From contig NZ_JAJUKH010000001.1 of assembly GCF_021538675.1 (NCBI RefSeq), positions 868,001-932,000 on the forward strand: DNA of 64,000 nt. Reading direction: 5' to 3'. Under the pieces are notes generated by a model. The model made no database searches, was not told the DNA's origin, and saw only the letters and a list, made by a program, of their open reading frames with translations. The translations under genes were made by a program, and so were the position numbers. Numbering within the stretch: position 1 is the first letter of the stretch; the number at the start of each line of letters is the position of its first letter. Source of the DNA: Paenarthrobacter sp. AR 02. GTDB taxonomy: Bacteria; Actinomycetota; Actinomycetes; Actinomycetales; Micrococcaceae. Below, in pieces: positions 33,014 through 42,409 of this stretch.

Positions 33014-34055
33014 GGATTTCCTCTCCGGTCCTGACAATTTCATCTTCCTTTTCCTGCATCTTGTCGCTCTTCCTGGTGTCGCGGGGCGGGAGCTGAATGC
33101 TCTCTTCAGCCTCAATGCCACCCTGCAACTGGCGGCCACGCTCCATTTCAGCATCGAATTCGGCGCCGAACAGCAAGGACATGTTCAGAATCCAGAGCCA
33201 CAGCAACATGATGATGACGCCGGCCAGGGCGCCGTAGGTCTTGTTGTAGTTGCTGAAGTTGGCGACGTAGAAGCCGAAGCCCAGCGAAGCAAGGGCGAAA
33301 ATGATTAGGGCGATAAGGGAGCCCATGCTCATCCAGCGGAACTTGGGCTGTTTGACGTTAGGGGTGAAGTAATAAAGGACGGCGATGATGGCCACCACAA
33401 TGACGATGAGCACCGGCCATTTGGCGATGTTCCAGACCGTCAGGAACGCCTGGGACAATCCAATGGCACCGCCGATCGCTTCTGCCACTGGCCCACTGAG
33501 GACCAGCATGCCAGCGACCAGGGCGGCGCCAACCACGGCAACCACCGTCACTGCCAGCATCGTGCCGCGGAGCTTGATGAAACCACGCCCTTCGTCCACC
33601 TCATAGACGCGGTTCATTGCGCGGCTGAAAGCGGAAACATAGCCGGAGGCCGACCATAGGGCCACCACGATTCCAAAGAACAGGGCGAAGCCGGCCGCAT
33701 TGGACTGGGTCAGTTCCTCGATGGGCTTTCGGAGGGTGTCAACGCCCGGTCCGGGAGCAAATTGCTGGACGATGTCCAGCAACGCCGAGGTGGTCTTGCC
33801 TGCATCGCCAAATATGCCGAGAAGCGAAACCAAGGCAAGGAGGGCGGGGAAGAGCGCGAGCACACCGTAGTACGTCAAGCCTGCCGCAGCGTCCGGGCAC
33901 TGGTCCTTGGTGAACTCCCTCAGGGTCCTCTTGGCGATGTACATCCAAGTGGGCTTGACGAGGTCGTTGGGACTGTCCGGCTTGCGCGAGTCTTCCGGGG
34001 AAGGTGCGGTCCGCGCCTTCGCAGTGCTTGTGTGGGCTGAATCTTGTGTAGTCAT
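32976..34055 (-). CDS. YihY/BrkB family inner-membrane protein
   Basis: A 359-residue protein from ATG 34055 (MTTQDSAHTS); an earlier in-frame start at 34103 is possible. After a hydrophilic N-terminus comes AKRTLREFTKDQCPDAAAGL TYYG, the family entry motif. Six hydrophobic segments follow (LFPALLALVSLLG; FALFFGIVVALWSASGYVSA; LAVTVVAVVGAALVAGML; LIVIVVAIIAVLYYF; LIALIIFALASLGFGFYVA; VIIMLLWLWILNMSLLFGAE). The C-terminal 50 residues are charged. The family is widespread with no agreed function; it was once mislabelled ribonuclease BN. Confidence 0.85.
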   Translation of the reverse strand: MTTQDSAHTSTAKARTAPSPEDSRKPDSPNDLVKPTWMYIAKRTLREFTKDQCPDAAAGLTYYGVLALFPALLALVSLLGIFGDAGKTTSALLDIVQQFAPGPGVDTLRKPIEELTQSNAAGFALFFGIVVALWSASGYVSAFSRAMNRVYEVDEGRGFIKLRGTMLAVTVVAVVGAALVAGMLVLSGPVAEAIGGAIGLSQAFLTVWNIAKWPVLIVIVVAIIAVLYYFTPNVKQPKFRWMSMGSLIALIIFALASLGFGFYVANFSNYNKTYGALAGVIIMLLWLWILNMSLLFGAEFDAEMERGRQLQGGIEAEESIQLPPRDTRKSDKMQEKEDEIVRTGEEIRENHGREPRKDK

Positions 34056-34158
34056 GGGGCACTCGTCCGTGGGGGTAGGTTGCGCGAACAACTGACCCAT
34101 CAATACTAAGCATGCTGATGATTCTTTAGGAAGAACCCACGCCGACTTTCACCGGAAA

Positions 34159-35364
34159 CTACGCCAGCTTCGCGGCCAGCAGGAACTCGAACGGCGACTC
34201 AATCACAGAACGGATCACCTGGCCGGCTGCCCCCAGAAGCGTTCCGGAATGCTCCAAGCCGGACAATGTCAGGTTCTCCGGATCCAGGAGCCCGGGCGCG
34301 TGGCGCTCCAGACTGGCCAACAGGGCTGGTCGCAGCCACTCTCCCAGCACGGCAAAGTGTCCGCCGAGCACTACAGCCTCGATATCCATCAACCGGGCAG
34401 AGGAGGCCAGTGCGACTCCCAAGTAACGTCCGGCGTCGTCGACTGCCTTCCTGGCCTGCGGGTCCCGCTGCCGAAGAGCCGCGAGCAGCAACTCAGCGCG
34501 CTCCTCCAACGCGCCGGGCGGAATGCCCGCCGCCTCGAATATCGCCTCTTGACCAGCGAAGGTTTCCAGGCACCCCGCCCCGCCACACGAACAGGACGGC
34601 CCGTCCGGGTTCACTACGATATGCCCCAACTCTCCCGCGGAGCCACCCGGCCCCGTGTACAGCTCGGACGCGATGATGACGCCGCCGCCTACACCCACTT
34701 CTCCGGATACGTAGAGGAAGTCGGCGGGCCCACCTCCATACCAAAGTTCGCCCAGCGCTGCACTGTTGGCTTCATTGGACAACCGCACTCCAAGCGGGGC
34801 CCCCTCCAGGAGGGCCCGTGGATTCAACGGCTCATTTTCCCAATGCAAATTGGGGGCGGACAGGACGACGCTTCGCTGCTCGTCCACCAGCCCGGGGACA
34901 GCCAGGCCGCCACCGAGGATGGCTATGCCTTCGGCGGCCGCAGCAGCCTTCGCCTCGGCCGCCAAGGCGCCGAGACGCTCCATCACCGTCGCCGGCTCTA
35001 AGCCCCGGTTGGGCGACTCAACACTTGCATGGAAGCGCAGGTTGCCACCGAGGTCCACCACGCCTACGGCCAGGTAATCCACGTTGATTTCCATGCCGAT
35101 CACACCGCGCCGGGAACTGAGCTCCAGGCCCTGGCCAGGCCTCCCCCGCTCACCGTCGCGGTAAAGGCCCACCTCGGCGACCAACCCGGATTCCACGAGG
35201 TCGGCGACAAGGCTGGACACCGCGGCCTTGGTGAGCCCGGTCCCGGCGGCAAGCTGCGCGCGGCTGGGCTTGGCGTCGCCCGTCTTGGCAATGGAGTCCA
35301 GCACGCGCGAAAGATTACGACGGCGGACATCACCTACGCGCCCCGGCGCGGTTGCGTCAATCAC
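34159..35364 (-). CDS. xylR: ROK family repressor, XylR type
   Basis: A 401-residue protein from GTG 35364, which has GGGAGG 10 nt upstream; an in-frame ATG at 35430 lacks this. The N-terminal winged helix-turn-helix reads RRNLSRVLDSIAKTGDAKPS then LAAGTGLTKAAVSSLVADLV. The ROK sugar-kinase-like domain follows, with the zinc motif CSCGGAGCLETFAG. It is divergent from xylA, and a palindrome overlaps the xylA promoter. XylR proteins of this type release DNA when xylose binds. Confidence 0.87.
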   Translation of the reverse strand: MIDATAPGRVGDVRRRNLSRVLDSIAKTGDAKPSRAQLAAGTGLTKAAVSSLVADLVESGLVAEVGLYRDGERGRPGQGLELSSRRGVIGMEINVDYLAVGVVDLGGNLRFHASVESPNRGLEPATVMERLGALAAEAKAAAAAEGIAILGGGLAVPGLVDEQRSVVLSAPNLHWENEPLNPRALLEGAPLGVRLSNEANSAALGELWYGGGPADFLYVSGEVGVGGGVIIASELYTGPGGSAGELGHIVVNPDGPSCSCGGAGCLETFAGQEAIFEAAGIPPGALEERAELLLAALRQRDPQARKAVDDAGRYLGVALASSARLMDIEAVVLGGHFAVLGEWLRPALLASLERHAPGLLDPENLTLSGLEHSGTLLGAAGQVIRSVIESPFEFLLAAKLA

Positions 35365-35412
35365 GGGTATGGGACCTCCCTGCGGATTCGAAAAACTTTT
35401 TGCCGGCTTCCA

Positions 35413-35457
35413 TTGACCATAATCCATCATCCCCCATATAGTTCAGATTGAAAACTA
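35413..35457 (+). promoter_or_regulatory. xylA promoter with XylR-type operator
   Basis: TTGACC (35413-35418) is followed by CATATAGT around 35435-35443, the likely -10 region. The palindrome TAGTT-N9-AACTA (35439-35457) overlaps that region and the expected start point. The arms match the TTAGTTT-type half-sites known for XylR. Repression in the absence of xylose is inferred. Confidence 0.65.
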
Positions 35458-35508
35458 ATTGGAGGGCATCACTTTCCGTCCCTTCCCAGTGCTTTGCAAA
35501 GGAGCAAA

Positions 35509-36696
35509 ATGACCCTGCAGCCCACCCCCCAGGACCGTTTCACCTTTGGCCTTTGGACCGTTGGCTGGACTGGCGCGGACCCATTCGGCGTCGCAACCCG
35601 CCCGGCCCTGGACCCGGTAGAAGCCGTCCACAAGCTCAGCGAGCTCGGCGCCTACGGCATCACTTTTCACGACAATGACCTGATCCCTTTCGATGCCACC
35701 GCCTCCGAACGTGAACTGATCCTGAAGAACTTCAAGGCCGCACTGGCCGAAACCGGCATGAAGACGCCCATGGTCACCACCAACCTCTTCAGCCACCCCG
35801 TCTTCAAGGACGGCGGCTTCACGTCGAACGACCGCTCCATCCGTCGCTTCGCCCTGAGCAAGATCCTCCGCAACATCGATCTCGCGGCAGAGCTGGGCGC
35901 CGAGACGTTCGTCATGTGGGGCGGCCGCGAAGGCAGCGAATATGACGGCTCCAAGGACCTCTCCGCCGCACTGGACCGCATGAAGGAAGGCGTTGACACA
36001 GCGGCCGGCTATATCAAGGAGAAGGGTTACGGCCTCCGGATCGCCCTGGAGCCCAAGCCGAACGAACCCCGCGGCGACATCTTCCTTCCCACGGTCGGCC
36101 ACGGCCTCGCATTCATCGCGCAGCTTGAACACGGTGACATCGTGGGCCTCAACCCCGAGACGGGCCACGAGCAGATGGCGGGCCTGAACTTCACCCACGG
36201 CATCGCACAGGCCCTGTGGGCCGGAAAGCTTTTCCACATCGACCTTAACGGCCAACGTGGAATCAAGTACGACCAAGACCTTGTTTTCGGCCACGGCGAC
36301 CTCACCAGCGCCTTCTTCACCGTTGACCTTCTGGAGAACGGCTTCCCGAACGGCGGACCGAAGTATGACGGCCCGCGGCACTTCGACTACAAGCCGTCAC
36401 GCACTGACGGTTACGACGGCGTCTGGGAATCCGCAAAGTCCAACATGTCCATGTACCTCCTGCTCAAGGAACGGGCACTGGCGTTCCGCGCGGATCCCGA
36501 AGTTCAGGAAGCACTGGCCACCTCAGGCGTGTTCGAGCTGGGTGAGCCTACTCTTGGCGCGGGCGAGAGCACCGCGGACCTGCTGGCTGATGCCAGCGCT
36601 TTCGAAACGTTCGACGCCGACCAGGCCGCGGAGCGCTCGTTCGCCTTCGTCCGCCTCAACCAGTTGGCCATCGAGCACCTCCTCGGCGCCCGCTAA
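35509..36696 (+). CDS. xylA: Xylose isomerase
   Basis: A 395-residue protein from ATG 35509 ([20 protein letters not shown]), with AAAGGAG 5 nt upstream. Actinobacterial-type xylose isomerase, about 390 residues. Active-site landmarks: [12 protein letters not shown] (catalytic His/Asp), [32 protein letters not shown] (metal Glu), [12 protein letters not shown] and [15 protein letters not shown] (metal ligands). It converts D-xylose to D-xylulose. First gene of xylAB. Confidence 0.97.
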   Translation: MTLQPTPQDRFTFGLWTVGWTGADPFGVATRPALDPVEAVHKLSELGAYGITFHDNDLIPFDATASERELILKNFKAALAETGMKTPMVTTNLFSHPVFKDGGFTSNDRSIRRFALSKILRNIDLAAELGAETFVMWGGREGSEYDGSKDLSAALDRMKEGVDTAAGYIKEKGYGLRIALEPKPNEPRGDIFLPTVGHGLAFIAQLEHGDIVGLNPETGHEQMAGLNFTHGIAQALWAGKLFHIDLNGQRGIKYDQDLVFGHGDLTSAFFTVDLLENGFPNGGPKYDGPRHFDYKPSRTDGYDGVWESAKSNMSMYLLLKERALAFRADPEVQEALATSGVFELGEPTLGAGESTADLLADASAFETFDADQAAERSFAFVRLNQLAIEHLLGAR

Positions 36697-36722
36697 GCCA
36701 CTCCCGTCCACCACAATCCATG

Positions 36723-36755
36723 CCGGACGTGCCCTTGTTTTGAGGGCGCGTCCGG
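36723..36755 (+). other. Hairpin between xylA and xylB
   Basis: CCGGACGTGCCC (36723-36734) pairs with GGGCGCGTCCGG (36744-36755), with one G-U pair and a 9-nt loop. There is no T-run. It could be a partial terminator or an mRNA-processing or stabilising element that gives xylA more message than xylB. Confidence 0.5.
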
Positions 36756-36778
36756 TATGTCCTCCAAAGGATTTACCC

Positions 36779-38209
36779 ATGCCACTCGTAGCCGGGATAG
36801 ACAGCTCCACCCAGTCCTGCAAGGTGATCATCCGGGACTCAGCCACAGGCGCCCTGGTGCGACAAGGCCGGGCTTCCCATCCGGAGGGAAGCGAAGTCCA
36901 TCCGGACCACTGGTGGACTGCGCTGCTGGAGGCGATCGCGGAGGCGGGTGGCCTGGATGATGTGGACGCCGTCTCCATCGGTGGGCAGCAGCATGGCATG
37001 GTGTGCCTGGACGAATCCGGAGACGTTGTTCGCCCGGCCCTGCTGTGGAACGACACACGTTCAGCACCGGATGCCGAGGATCTCATCCGCGAGGCCGGTG
37101 ATGGCGATTCAGTGGCCGGTGCCGCCCAGTGGGCAAGCAGCACAGGAACCGTGCCGGTCGCTTCATTGACGGCCACCAAGCTGCGTTGGCTGGCCCGCAA
37201 TGAGCCAGAAAACGCCGCCCGCACGGCCGCAGTATGCCTTCCCCATGATTGGTTGTCCTGGCGCCTGGCAGGCCATGGTCCCGGAACAGGGCCTGCGTCG
37301 CTGGACCTTCTCCGGACCGACAGATCCGACGCCTCCGGCACCGGCTACTTTTCGGCCACCGCCGGGGAGTATCTTCCCGAAGTACTCCGGAGCACGCTGG
37401 GGCATGTACCGGTTCTGCCTACCGTCGTGGGGCCTTTGGAAGTGGCAGGCAAGACTCCGGACGGTGCCTTGATCGGGCCGGGTGCCGGCGATAACGCTGC
37501 CGCGGGCCTGGGTGTCAATGCCGGAGTCGGCGATGTAGTCATATCCATTGGGACATCAGGGACAGTATTCGCCGTCTCGGATGTTTCCTCACGCGACGCC
37601 AGCGGGCTGGTGGCTGGTTTCGCTGATGCCACCGGGAATTACCTTCCGCTGGCGTGCACGCTCAACGCCACACGGATTTTTGACTCCACCGCCGCTTTGC
37701 TGGGCGTAACGCTCCAGGAACTCGGGGAGCTGGCGTTGACCGCGCCGGAAGGATCCGGCGGACTGACCATGGTGCCGTATTTCGAGGGCGAGCGGACACC
37801 CAACCTGCCGAACGCCACCGGCTCGCTCCACGGACTTACCCTCTCCAACTACACCCCCGCCAACCTGGCCAGGGCCGCAGTCGAGGGCGTGCTGTGCTCA
37901 CTCGCCGATGGCCTGGCAGCCCTCCAGGCCCAGGGTGTCGAAGCCCGGCGCATCATCCTGGTGGGCGGGGGCGCACAATCCGAAGCCGTCCAACAGGTGG
38001 CCGCCGCCGCATTCGGGGTTCCGGTCTTCGTGCCGAAGCCGGGCGAGTACGTTGCTGACGGTGCCGCGCGGCAGGCAGCGGGTGTCCTGGCGGGTACGTT
38101 GCCTGACTGGCCGGTGGAAGGTGTGAACGTGAGCGCACGGAACGGCGACGCGCCCGCTGCCTTTCTTACGAGGTACCGGCATTACGCCGCAAGGGCGGCC
38201 ATCGGCTGA
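36779..38209 (+). CDS. xylB: Xylulokinase
   Basis: A 476-residue FGGY kinase from ATG 36779 ([20 protein letters not shown]), preceded by AAAGGA. A much longer upstream frame overlaps xylA and is not real. Landmarks: [68 protein letters not shown] and [17 protein letters not shown]. It phosphorylates D-xylulose to the 5-phosphate for the pentose phosphate pathway. In arabinose use the epimerase AraD feeds the same product. Confidence 0.94.
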   Translation: MPLVAGIDSSTQSCKVIIRDSATGALVRQGRASHPEGSEVHPDHWWTALLEAIAEAGGLDDVDAVSIGGQQHGMVCLDESGDVVRPALLWNDTRSAPDAEDLIREAGDGDSVAGAAQWASSTGTVPVASLTATKLRWLARNEPENAARTAAVCLPHDWLSWRLAGHGPGTGPASLDLLRTDRSDASGTGYFSATAGEYLPEVLRSTLGHVPVLPTVVGPLEVAGKTPDGALIGPGAGDNAAAGLGVNAGVGDVVISIGTSGTVFAVSDVSSRDASGLVAGFADATGNYLPLACTLNATRIFDSTAALLGVTLQELGELALTAPEGSGGLTMVPYFEGERTPNLPNATGSLHGLTLSNYTPANLARAAVEGVLCSLADGLAALQAQGVEARRIILVGGGAQSEAVQQVAAAAFGVPVFVPKPGEYVADGAARQAAGVLAGTLPDWPVEGVNVSARNGDAPAAFLTRYRHYAARAAIG

Positions 38210-38239
38210 TCATCGTGGCCAGTGCTCTATCGTGACAGG

Positions 38240-39265
38240 GTGAGCTCTGAACGAACTGCACCAACCCGCCCGCCGGTTATGGAGGACGTCGCCCGCGTTG
38301 CCGGGGTGTCCCATCAGACCGTTTCACGGGTCCTCAACAACCACCCCAACGTGAGTTCCAAGACCCGCGAGCGCGTCGAACAGGCCATCACCGATCTGGG
38401 GTACCGCCGCAACGTTGCCGCCCGCAGCTTGGTGACGCGGCGCTCCCAAACCATTGGAGTGCTCGGCAGCGAGCTGGCGCAGTACGGACCATCCCACACG
38501 CTGCTGGGCGTTCAGCAGGCTGCGAGGGATGCCGGCTATTTCGTCAGTGTTGCAGGCCTGCGCGAGGTCACCCCGGAAACCATCAAGGACGCCATCGCCC
38601 ACTTCATGGACCAGGGCGTGGACGGCATTGTGGTGACGGTGCCACACCCTGGAACTTTCGACGTCCTGCGGGACATTACAGCCCAGGTTCCGTTGGTGGC
38701 CGTAGGGTCTGTGGGCGATGAGAACCTCAGCGGCGCCACAGTCGACCAACGGCAGGGCGCCCGGTTGGCCGTCCAACACCTTCTGGACCTTGGCCACACG
38801 CAGATCGGCCACTTGTCCGGGCCCGCCGATTGGATCGACGCGGCGGCACGCATCGACGGCTGGCGGGACACTTTGGCTGAAGCGGGGCTTAAGCCAGCCA
38901 CACTGATCGAGGGCGACTGGAGTGCTGAATGTGGTTATCGCGAAGGCCTGAAGATCGCGGCGGAGCGCTCAATGACGGCTCTTTTTGTTGCCAATGACCA
39001 GATGGCCCTGGGGGTCCTGCGGGCCTTCAATGAGACCGGCGTCCAGGTTCCCACCGACATCAGCGTGGTGGGATTCGATGACCAGCCGGAATCCGCGTAT
39101 TTCATTCCGCCCCTGACCACCGTTGCCCAGGACTTCGAAGAGTTGGGCCAGCGCTGCATCGATCTGCTGCTCGAGCACTTGGACAAGGGCACATCGCAGG
39201 CGCCGGCGACGGTCACGCCTCGTCTGGTTGTCCGCTCCACCACCGCCCAGGCCCGAACCGCCTAG
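38240..39265 (+). CDS. LacI family transcriptional regulator
   Basis: A 341-residue protein from GTG 38240 (VSSERTAPTRPPVMEDVARV). TATCGT (38228-38233) ends 6 nt before this GTG, a leaderless promoter pattern; GTG 38222 is an alternative. The helix-turn-helix and hinge read MEDVARVAGVSHQTVSRVLN NHPNVS. The sensing domain has GIVVTVPHPGTFDVLRD and PTDISVVGFDDQPESAYF. It follows xylB by 30 bp. It could regulate the arabinose operon, whose promoter carries a LacI-type operator 560 bp downstream, but this is inference. Confidence 0.88.
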   Translation: MSSERTAPTRPPVMEDVARVAGVSHQTVSRVLNNHPNVSSKTRERVEQAITDLGYRRNVAARSLVTRRSQTIGVLGSELAQYGPSHTLLGVQQAARDAGYFVSVAGLREVTPETIKDAIAHFMDQGVDGIVVTVPHPGTFDVLRDITAQVPLVAVGSVGDENLSGATVDQRQGARLAVQHLLDLGHTQIGHLSGPADWIDAAARIDGWRDTLAEAGLKPATLIEGDWSAECGYREGLKIAAERSMTALFVANDQMALGVLRAFNETGVQVPTDISVVGFDDQPESAYFIPPLTTVAQDFEELGQRCIDLLLEHLDKGTSQAPATVTPRLVVRSTTAQARTA

Positions 39266-39289
39266 CCCGGACCCTGCCGAGGGGCAGGC

Positions 39290-39730
39290 TTAGGGGTTGG
39301 CCACGGCCCCCACCAAAACATTGGCGTGAACCTTGCGCCAGCCCTCTGATTCGAGGGCCTTGGTGTCGAACCCGGTTGTTACCAGCTTTACGGTGGGCTG
39401 TCCCATGTGGCTGGTGGTTACGATTTCCCGTTCACCGGTAATCCCATCGGAACAAGCCAGCATCCATTGGTCCGGCTTGTCGACGGGGTAGGCAGCGATG
39501 CAGGCCGTCGTGCGCTCGGGGCTCTCTGCTGCGAAGTACTTAACCCGGTTGTCCTCGGCCAAAAGCCGGAAGTCTGAAGGCAAGTCAGGCTTTTCGCTCC
39601 GAATACCGGCGGGTAGTGCATCTTTTGCCTCGGCGGGCCGTTGTACGGTCGTAATCCCGGAGTAGCCGGAGCACCCGGCAAGCAACCCGGCGAGCAGCAG
39701 GAGCGCCACAGCGGCGGCAGCGGACTTCAT
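39290..39730 (-). CDS. Lipoprotein, function unknown
   Basis: A 146-residue protein from ATG 39730 (MKSAAAAVALLLLAGLLAGC). The lipobox LAGC places the acylated Cys at residue 20, followed by SGYSGITTVQRP. The mature part has two Cys residues (ERTTACIAAYPVDK, WMLACSDGITGERE), perhaps a disulfide. The longer upstream frame is not needed. No family recognised. It lies between the LacI gene and araB, facing away from araB. Confidence 0.75.
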   Translation of the reverse strand: MKSAAAAVALLLLAGLLAGCSGYSGITTVQRPAEAKDALPAGIRSEKPDLPSDFRLLAEDNRVKYFAAESPERTTACIAAYPVDKPDQWMLACSDGITGEREIVTTSHMGQPTVKLVTTGFDTKALESEGWRKVHANVLVGAVANP

Positions 39731-39813
39731 CTCGCGGTATCTCAATGTTCCCCCAAACAGTTTGTCGTGCCAGCCTACCCGGGAGCGGACTTGGACACAG
39801 CGGCGAACCGCTC

Positions 39814-39842
39814 TTGACATCAAAGTTGTGAGCGCTAACAAT
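39814..39842 (+). promoter_or_regulatory. araB promoter overlapped by a LacI-type operator
   Basis: TTGACA (39814-39819), a 17-bp spacer and AACAAT (39837-39842) form a near-consensus promoter. The palindrome TTGTGAGCGCTAACAA (39826-39841) fills the spacer and -10 box and closely resembles LacI-family operators. A bound repressor would block RNA polymerase. The 5' UTR to ATG 39915 is about 65 nt. Confidence 0.75.
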
Positions 39843-39914
39843 TGCATCAGACCTTCTTCACTTTTCCACCCCGAACCCCGGCAATGAGGCCCTGGCCAGC
39901 CGGATGGAGACCTC

Positions 39915-41657
39915 ATGAATACCTCAGAAAATTCCCCGCTCGATGAGCAATTCGTCATCGGCGTGGACTACGGCACCCTGTCCGGCCGCGCCGTCGTCGT
40001 TCGTGTCTCGGACGGCGCCGAGCTCGGCAGTGGCGTGTTCGAATACCCGCATGCCGTGGTCACGGAAAAGCTTCCCGGCAGCGGCCAGCGCCTGCCCGCC
40101 GACTGGGCGCTCCAGGTCCCCAACGACTACCGCGACGTCCTGCGCAATGCTGTACCGGCCGCCGTCGCCGATGCCGGCGTCGACCCGAAGAACGTGGTGG
40201 GCATCGCCACTGACTTCACCGCCTGCACCATGGTTCCGACGACGGCAGACGGCACGCCGCTGAACGAACTGGAACGCTTCGCTGACCGACCCCACGCGTT
40301 CGTGAAGCTGTGGCGCCACCACGCCGCCCAGCCCCAAGCGGACCGCATCAACCAGCTTGCTGAAAAGCGCGGCGAATCCTGGCTCCCCCGCTACGGCGGC
40401 CTGATCTCCTCCGAGTGGGAATTCGCCAAGGGTTTGCAGCTCCTGGAAGAGGACCCCGAAGTCTACGGCGCCATGGACCACTGGGTTGAAGCCGCCGACT
40501 GGATTGTCTGGCAGCTGTGCGGAAGCTACGTCCGGAACGCCTGCACCGCCGGATACAAGGGCATTTACCAGGATGGAAAGTACCCGTCGGAAGATTTCCT
40601 GGCAGCGCTTAATCCTGACTTCAAGGACTTCGTCAGCAGCAAACTCGAGCACACCATCGGCCGTTTGGGCGAGGCCGCCGGACAGCTCACGGAAGAAGCC
40701 GCCGCATGGACGGGGCTTCCGGCAGGGATTGCCGTAGCCGTGGGAAACGTTGACGCGCACGTGAGCGCACCGGCAGCCAATGCCGTGGAGCCCGGGCAGC
40801 TTGTTGCCATCATGGGTACTTCCACGTGCCATGTCATGAACGGCGACGTCCTGCGCGAAGTCCCGGGCATGTGTGGCGTCGTCGACGGCGGAATCGTTGA
40901 CGGCCTGTGGGGCTACGAAGCCGGCCAGTCCGGTGTAGGCGACATCTTCGGTTGGTTCACTAAGAACGGTGTCCCGCCGGAATACCACCAGGCCGCCGCA
41001 GCCCAGGGTAGAAGCATCCACGAACATCTCACCGAACTCGCCAAGAAACAGGCCATTGGCGAGCATGGACTCATCGCCCTGGACTGGCACTCGGGCAACC
41101 GTTCGGTGCTGGTTGACCACGAACTTTCAGGCATTGTGGTGGGCCAAACCCTGGCCACCAAGCCTGAGGACACTTACCGGGCCCTGCTGGAGGCCACGGC
41201 GTTCGGCACCCGCACCATCGTGGATGCCTTCCGCGATTCCGGTGTCCCGGTCAAGGAGTTCATCGTTGCCGGCGGCCTGCTGAAGAACACCTTCCTCATG
41301 CAGGTCTACGCGGATATCACCGGCTTGCAACTCTCCACGATCGGTTCCGAGCAGGGCCCCGCGCTCGGTTCGGCCATCCACGCTGCCGTCGCTGCCGGGA
41401 AGTACAAGGACATCCGTGAAGCCGCCTCATCCATGGCCGCAGCTCCGGGCGCTGTGTACACGCCCATTCCTGAAAACGTTGCCGCGTACGACGTCCTCTT
41501 CCAGGAATACCGGACCCTGCACGACTACTTCGGCCGCGGAACCAACAATGTCATGCACCGACTCAAGGCGATCCAGCGCGAGGTGCAGGGCGCCGCGACG
41601 GTGTCCGAACCGGCGTCGAACCCTTCCACTGATGAAGCTGAGCGGGTGTCCGCATGA
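39915..41657 (+). CDS. araB: Ribulokinase
   Basis: A 580-residue FGGY kinase, with GGAGA upstream of ATG 39915. The nucleotide-binding start is FVIGVDYGTLSGRAVVVRV, and the ribulokinase-specific IATDFTACTMVPT and KLWRHHAAQPQADRINQ follow. VAIMGTSTCHVMNGDVL and IVAGGLLKNTFLMQVYADIT are further family landmarks. It makes L-ribulose 5-phosphate. araD starts within its last codon (ATGA), so the operon order is araB-araD-araA. Confidence 0.95.
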   Translation: MNTSENSPLDEQFVIGVDYGTLSGRAVVVRVSDGAELGSGVFEYPHAVVTEKLPGSGQRLPADWALQVPNDYRDVLRNAVPAAVADAGVDPKNVVGIATDFTACTMVPTTADGTPLNELERFADRPHAFVKLWRHHAAQPQADRINQLAEKRGESWLPRYGGLISSEWEFAKGLQLLEEDPEVYGAMDHWVEAADWIVWQLCGSYVRNACTAGYKGIYQDGKYPSEDFLAALNPDFKDFVSSKLEHTIGRLGEAAGQLTEEAAAWTGLPAGIAVAVGNVDAHVSAPAANAVEPGQLVAIMGTSTCHVMNGDVLREVPGMCGVVDGGIVDGLWGYEAGQSGVGDIFGWFTKNGVPPEYHQAAAAQGRSIHEHLTELAKKQAIGEHGLIALDWHSGNRSVLVDHELSGIVVGQTLATKPEDTYRALLEATAFGTRTIVDAFRDSGVPVKEFIVAGGLLKNTFLMQVYADITGLQLSTIGSEQGPALGSAIHAAVAAGKYKDIREAASSMAAAPGAVYTPIPENVAAYDVLFQEYRTLHDYFGRGTNNVMHRLKAIQREVQGAATVSEPASNPSTDEAERVSA

Positions 41658-42361
41658 GCGCGCTCCTGGACACCATCGCGAAGGTCCGCAAGGAAGTCTG
41701 TGAGCTCCATGCTGAACTCACCAGGTATGAGCTGGTGGTGTGGACCGCCGGGAACGTCTCGGGCCGCATCCCGGGCCACGACCTGATGGTCATCAAGCCG
41801 TCCGGGGTTTCCTACGACGACCTCACACCGGAACTCATGGTGGTCACCGACCTGTACGGCACACCGGTCCGGGGCATGAACACCGGCAGCGCGGGCACCG
41901 TTGACTGGGGAAATCCGGATCTTTCGCCGTCGTCGGACACAGCCGCGCACGCCTACGTCTACCGCCACATGCCCGCGGTTGGCGGCGTGGTGCACACGCA
42001 TTCCACCTACGCCACGGCGTGGGCTGCCCGCGGCGAGGAAATCCCTTGCGTCCTGACCATGATGGGCGACGAATTCGGTGGCCCCATCCCGGTAGGGCCG
42101 TTCGCACTGATCGGAGACGATTCGATCGGCCAAGGCATTGTCGAGACGCTCAAAAACTCCAATTCACCAGCGGTGCTGATGCAGAACCACGGGCCGTTCA
42201 CCATCGGCAAGGACGCCCGGTCCGCGGTCAAGGCCGCTGTCATGTGCGAGGAAGTGGCCCGGACCGTACACATTTCCCGACAGCTGGGCGAACCCCTTCC
42301 CATTGACCGGGCCAAGATCGAATCGCTGTACGACCGCTACCAAAACGTTTACGGCCGCTAA
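41654..42361 (+). CDS. araD: L-ribulose-5-phosphate 4-epimerase
   Basis: A 235-residue class II aldolase-fold enzyme. The zinc-binding HTH of VVHTHSTYATAWAARGEEIP, the phosphate-binding TAGNVSGRIPGHDLMVIKPS and the C-terminal MQNHGPFTIGKDARSAVKAA are all present. It converts L-ribulose 5-phosphate to D-xylulose 5-phosphate, where the arabinose and xylose routes join. Translation is coupled to araB by a 4-bp overlap. A 48-bp gap precedes araA. Confidence 0.95.
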   Translation: MSALLDTIAKVRKEVCELHAELTRYELVVWTAGNVSGRIPGHDLMVIKPSGVSYDDLTPELMVVTDLYGTPVRGMNTGSAGTVDWGNPDLSPSSDTAAHAYVYRHMPAVGGVVHTHSTYATAWAARGEEIPCVLTMMGDEFGGPIPVGPFALIGDDSIGQGIVETLKNSNSPAVLMQNHGPFTIGKDARSAVKAAVMCEEVARTVHISRQLGEPLPIDRAKIESLYDRYQNVYGR

Positions 42362-42409
42362 GCCCTCAGCAGCCAGCCCGGACAAGAACACAACCCCAGG
42401 AGCACTCCC

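Noticed and set aside
32976-34055. Ribonuclease BN annotation for the YihY/BrkB protein
   Set aside because: That label came from an early mis-assignment; the protein is an integral membrane protein without nuclease motifs.
36257-36778. N-terminal extension of xylulokinase into xylA
   Set aside because: Overlaps certain xylA coding sequence in another frame; FGGY homology begins at ATG 36779.
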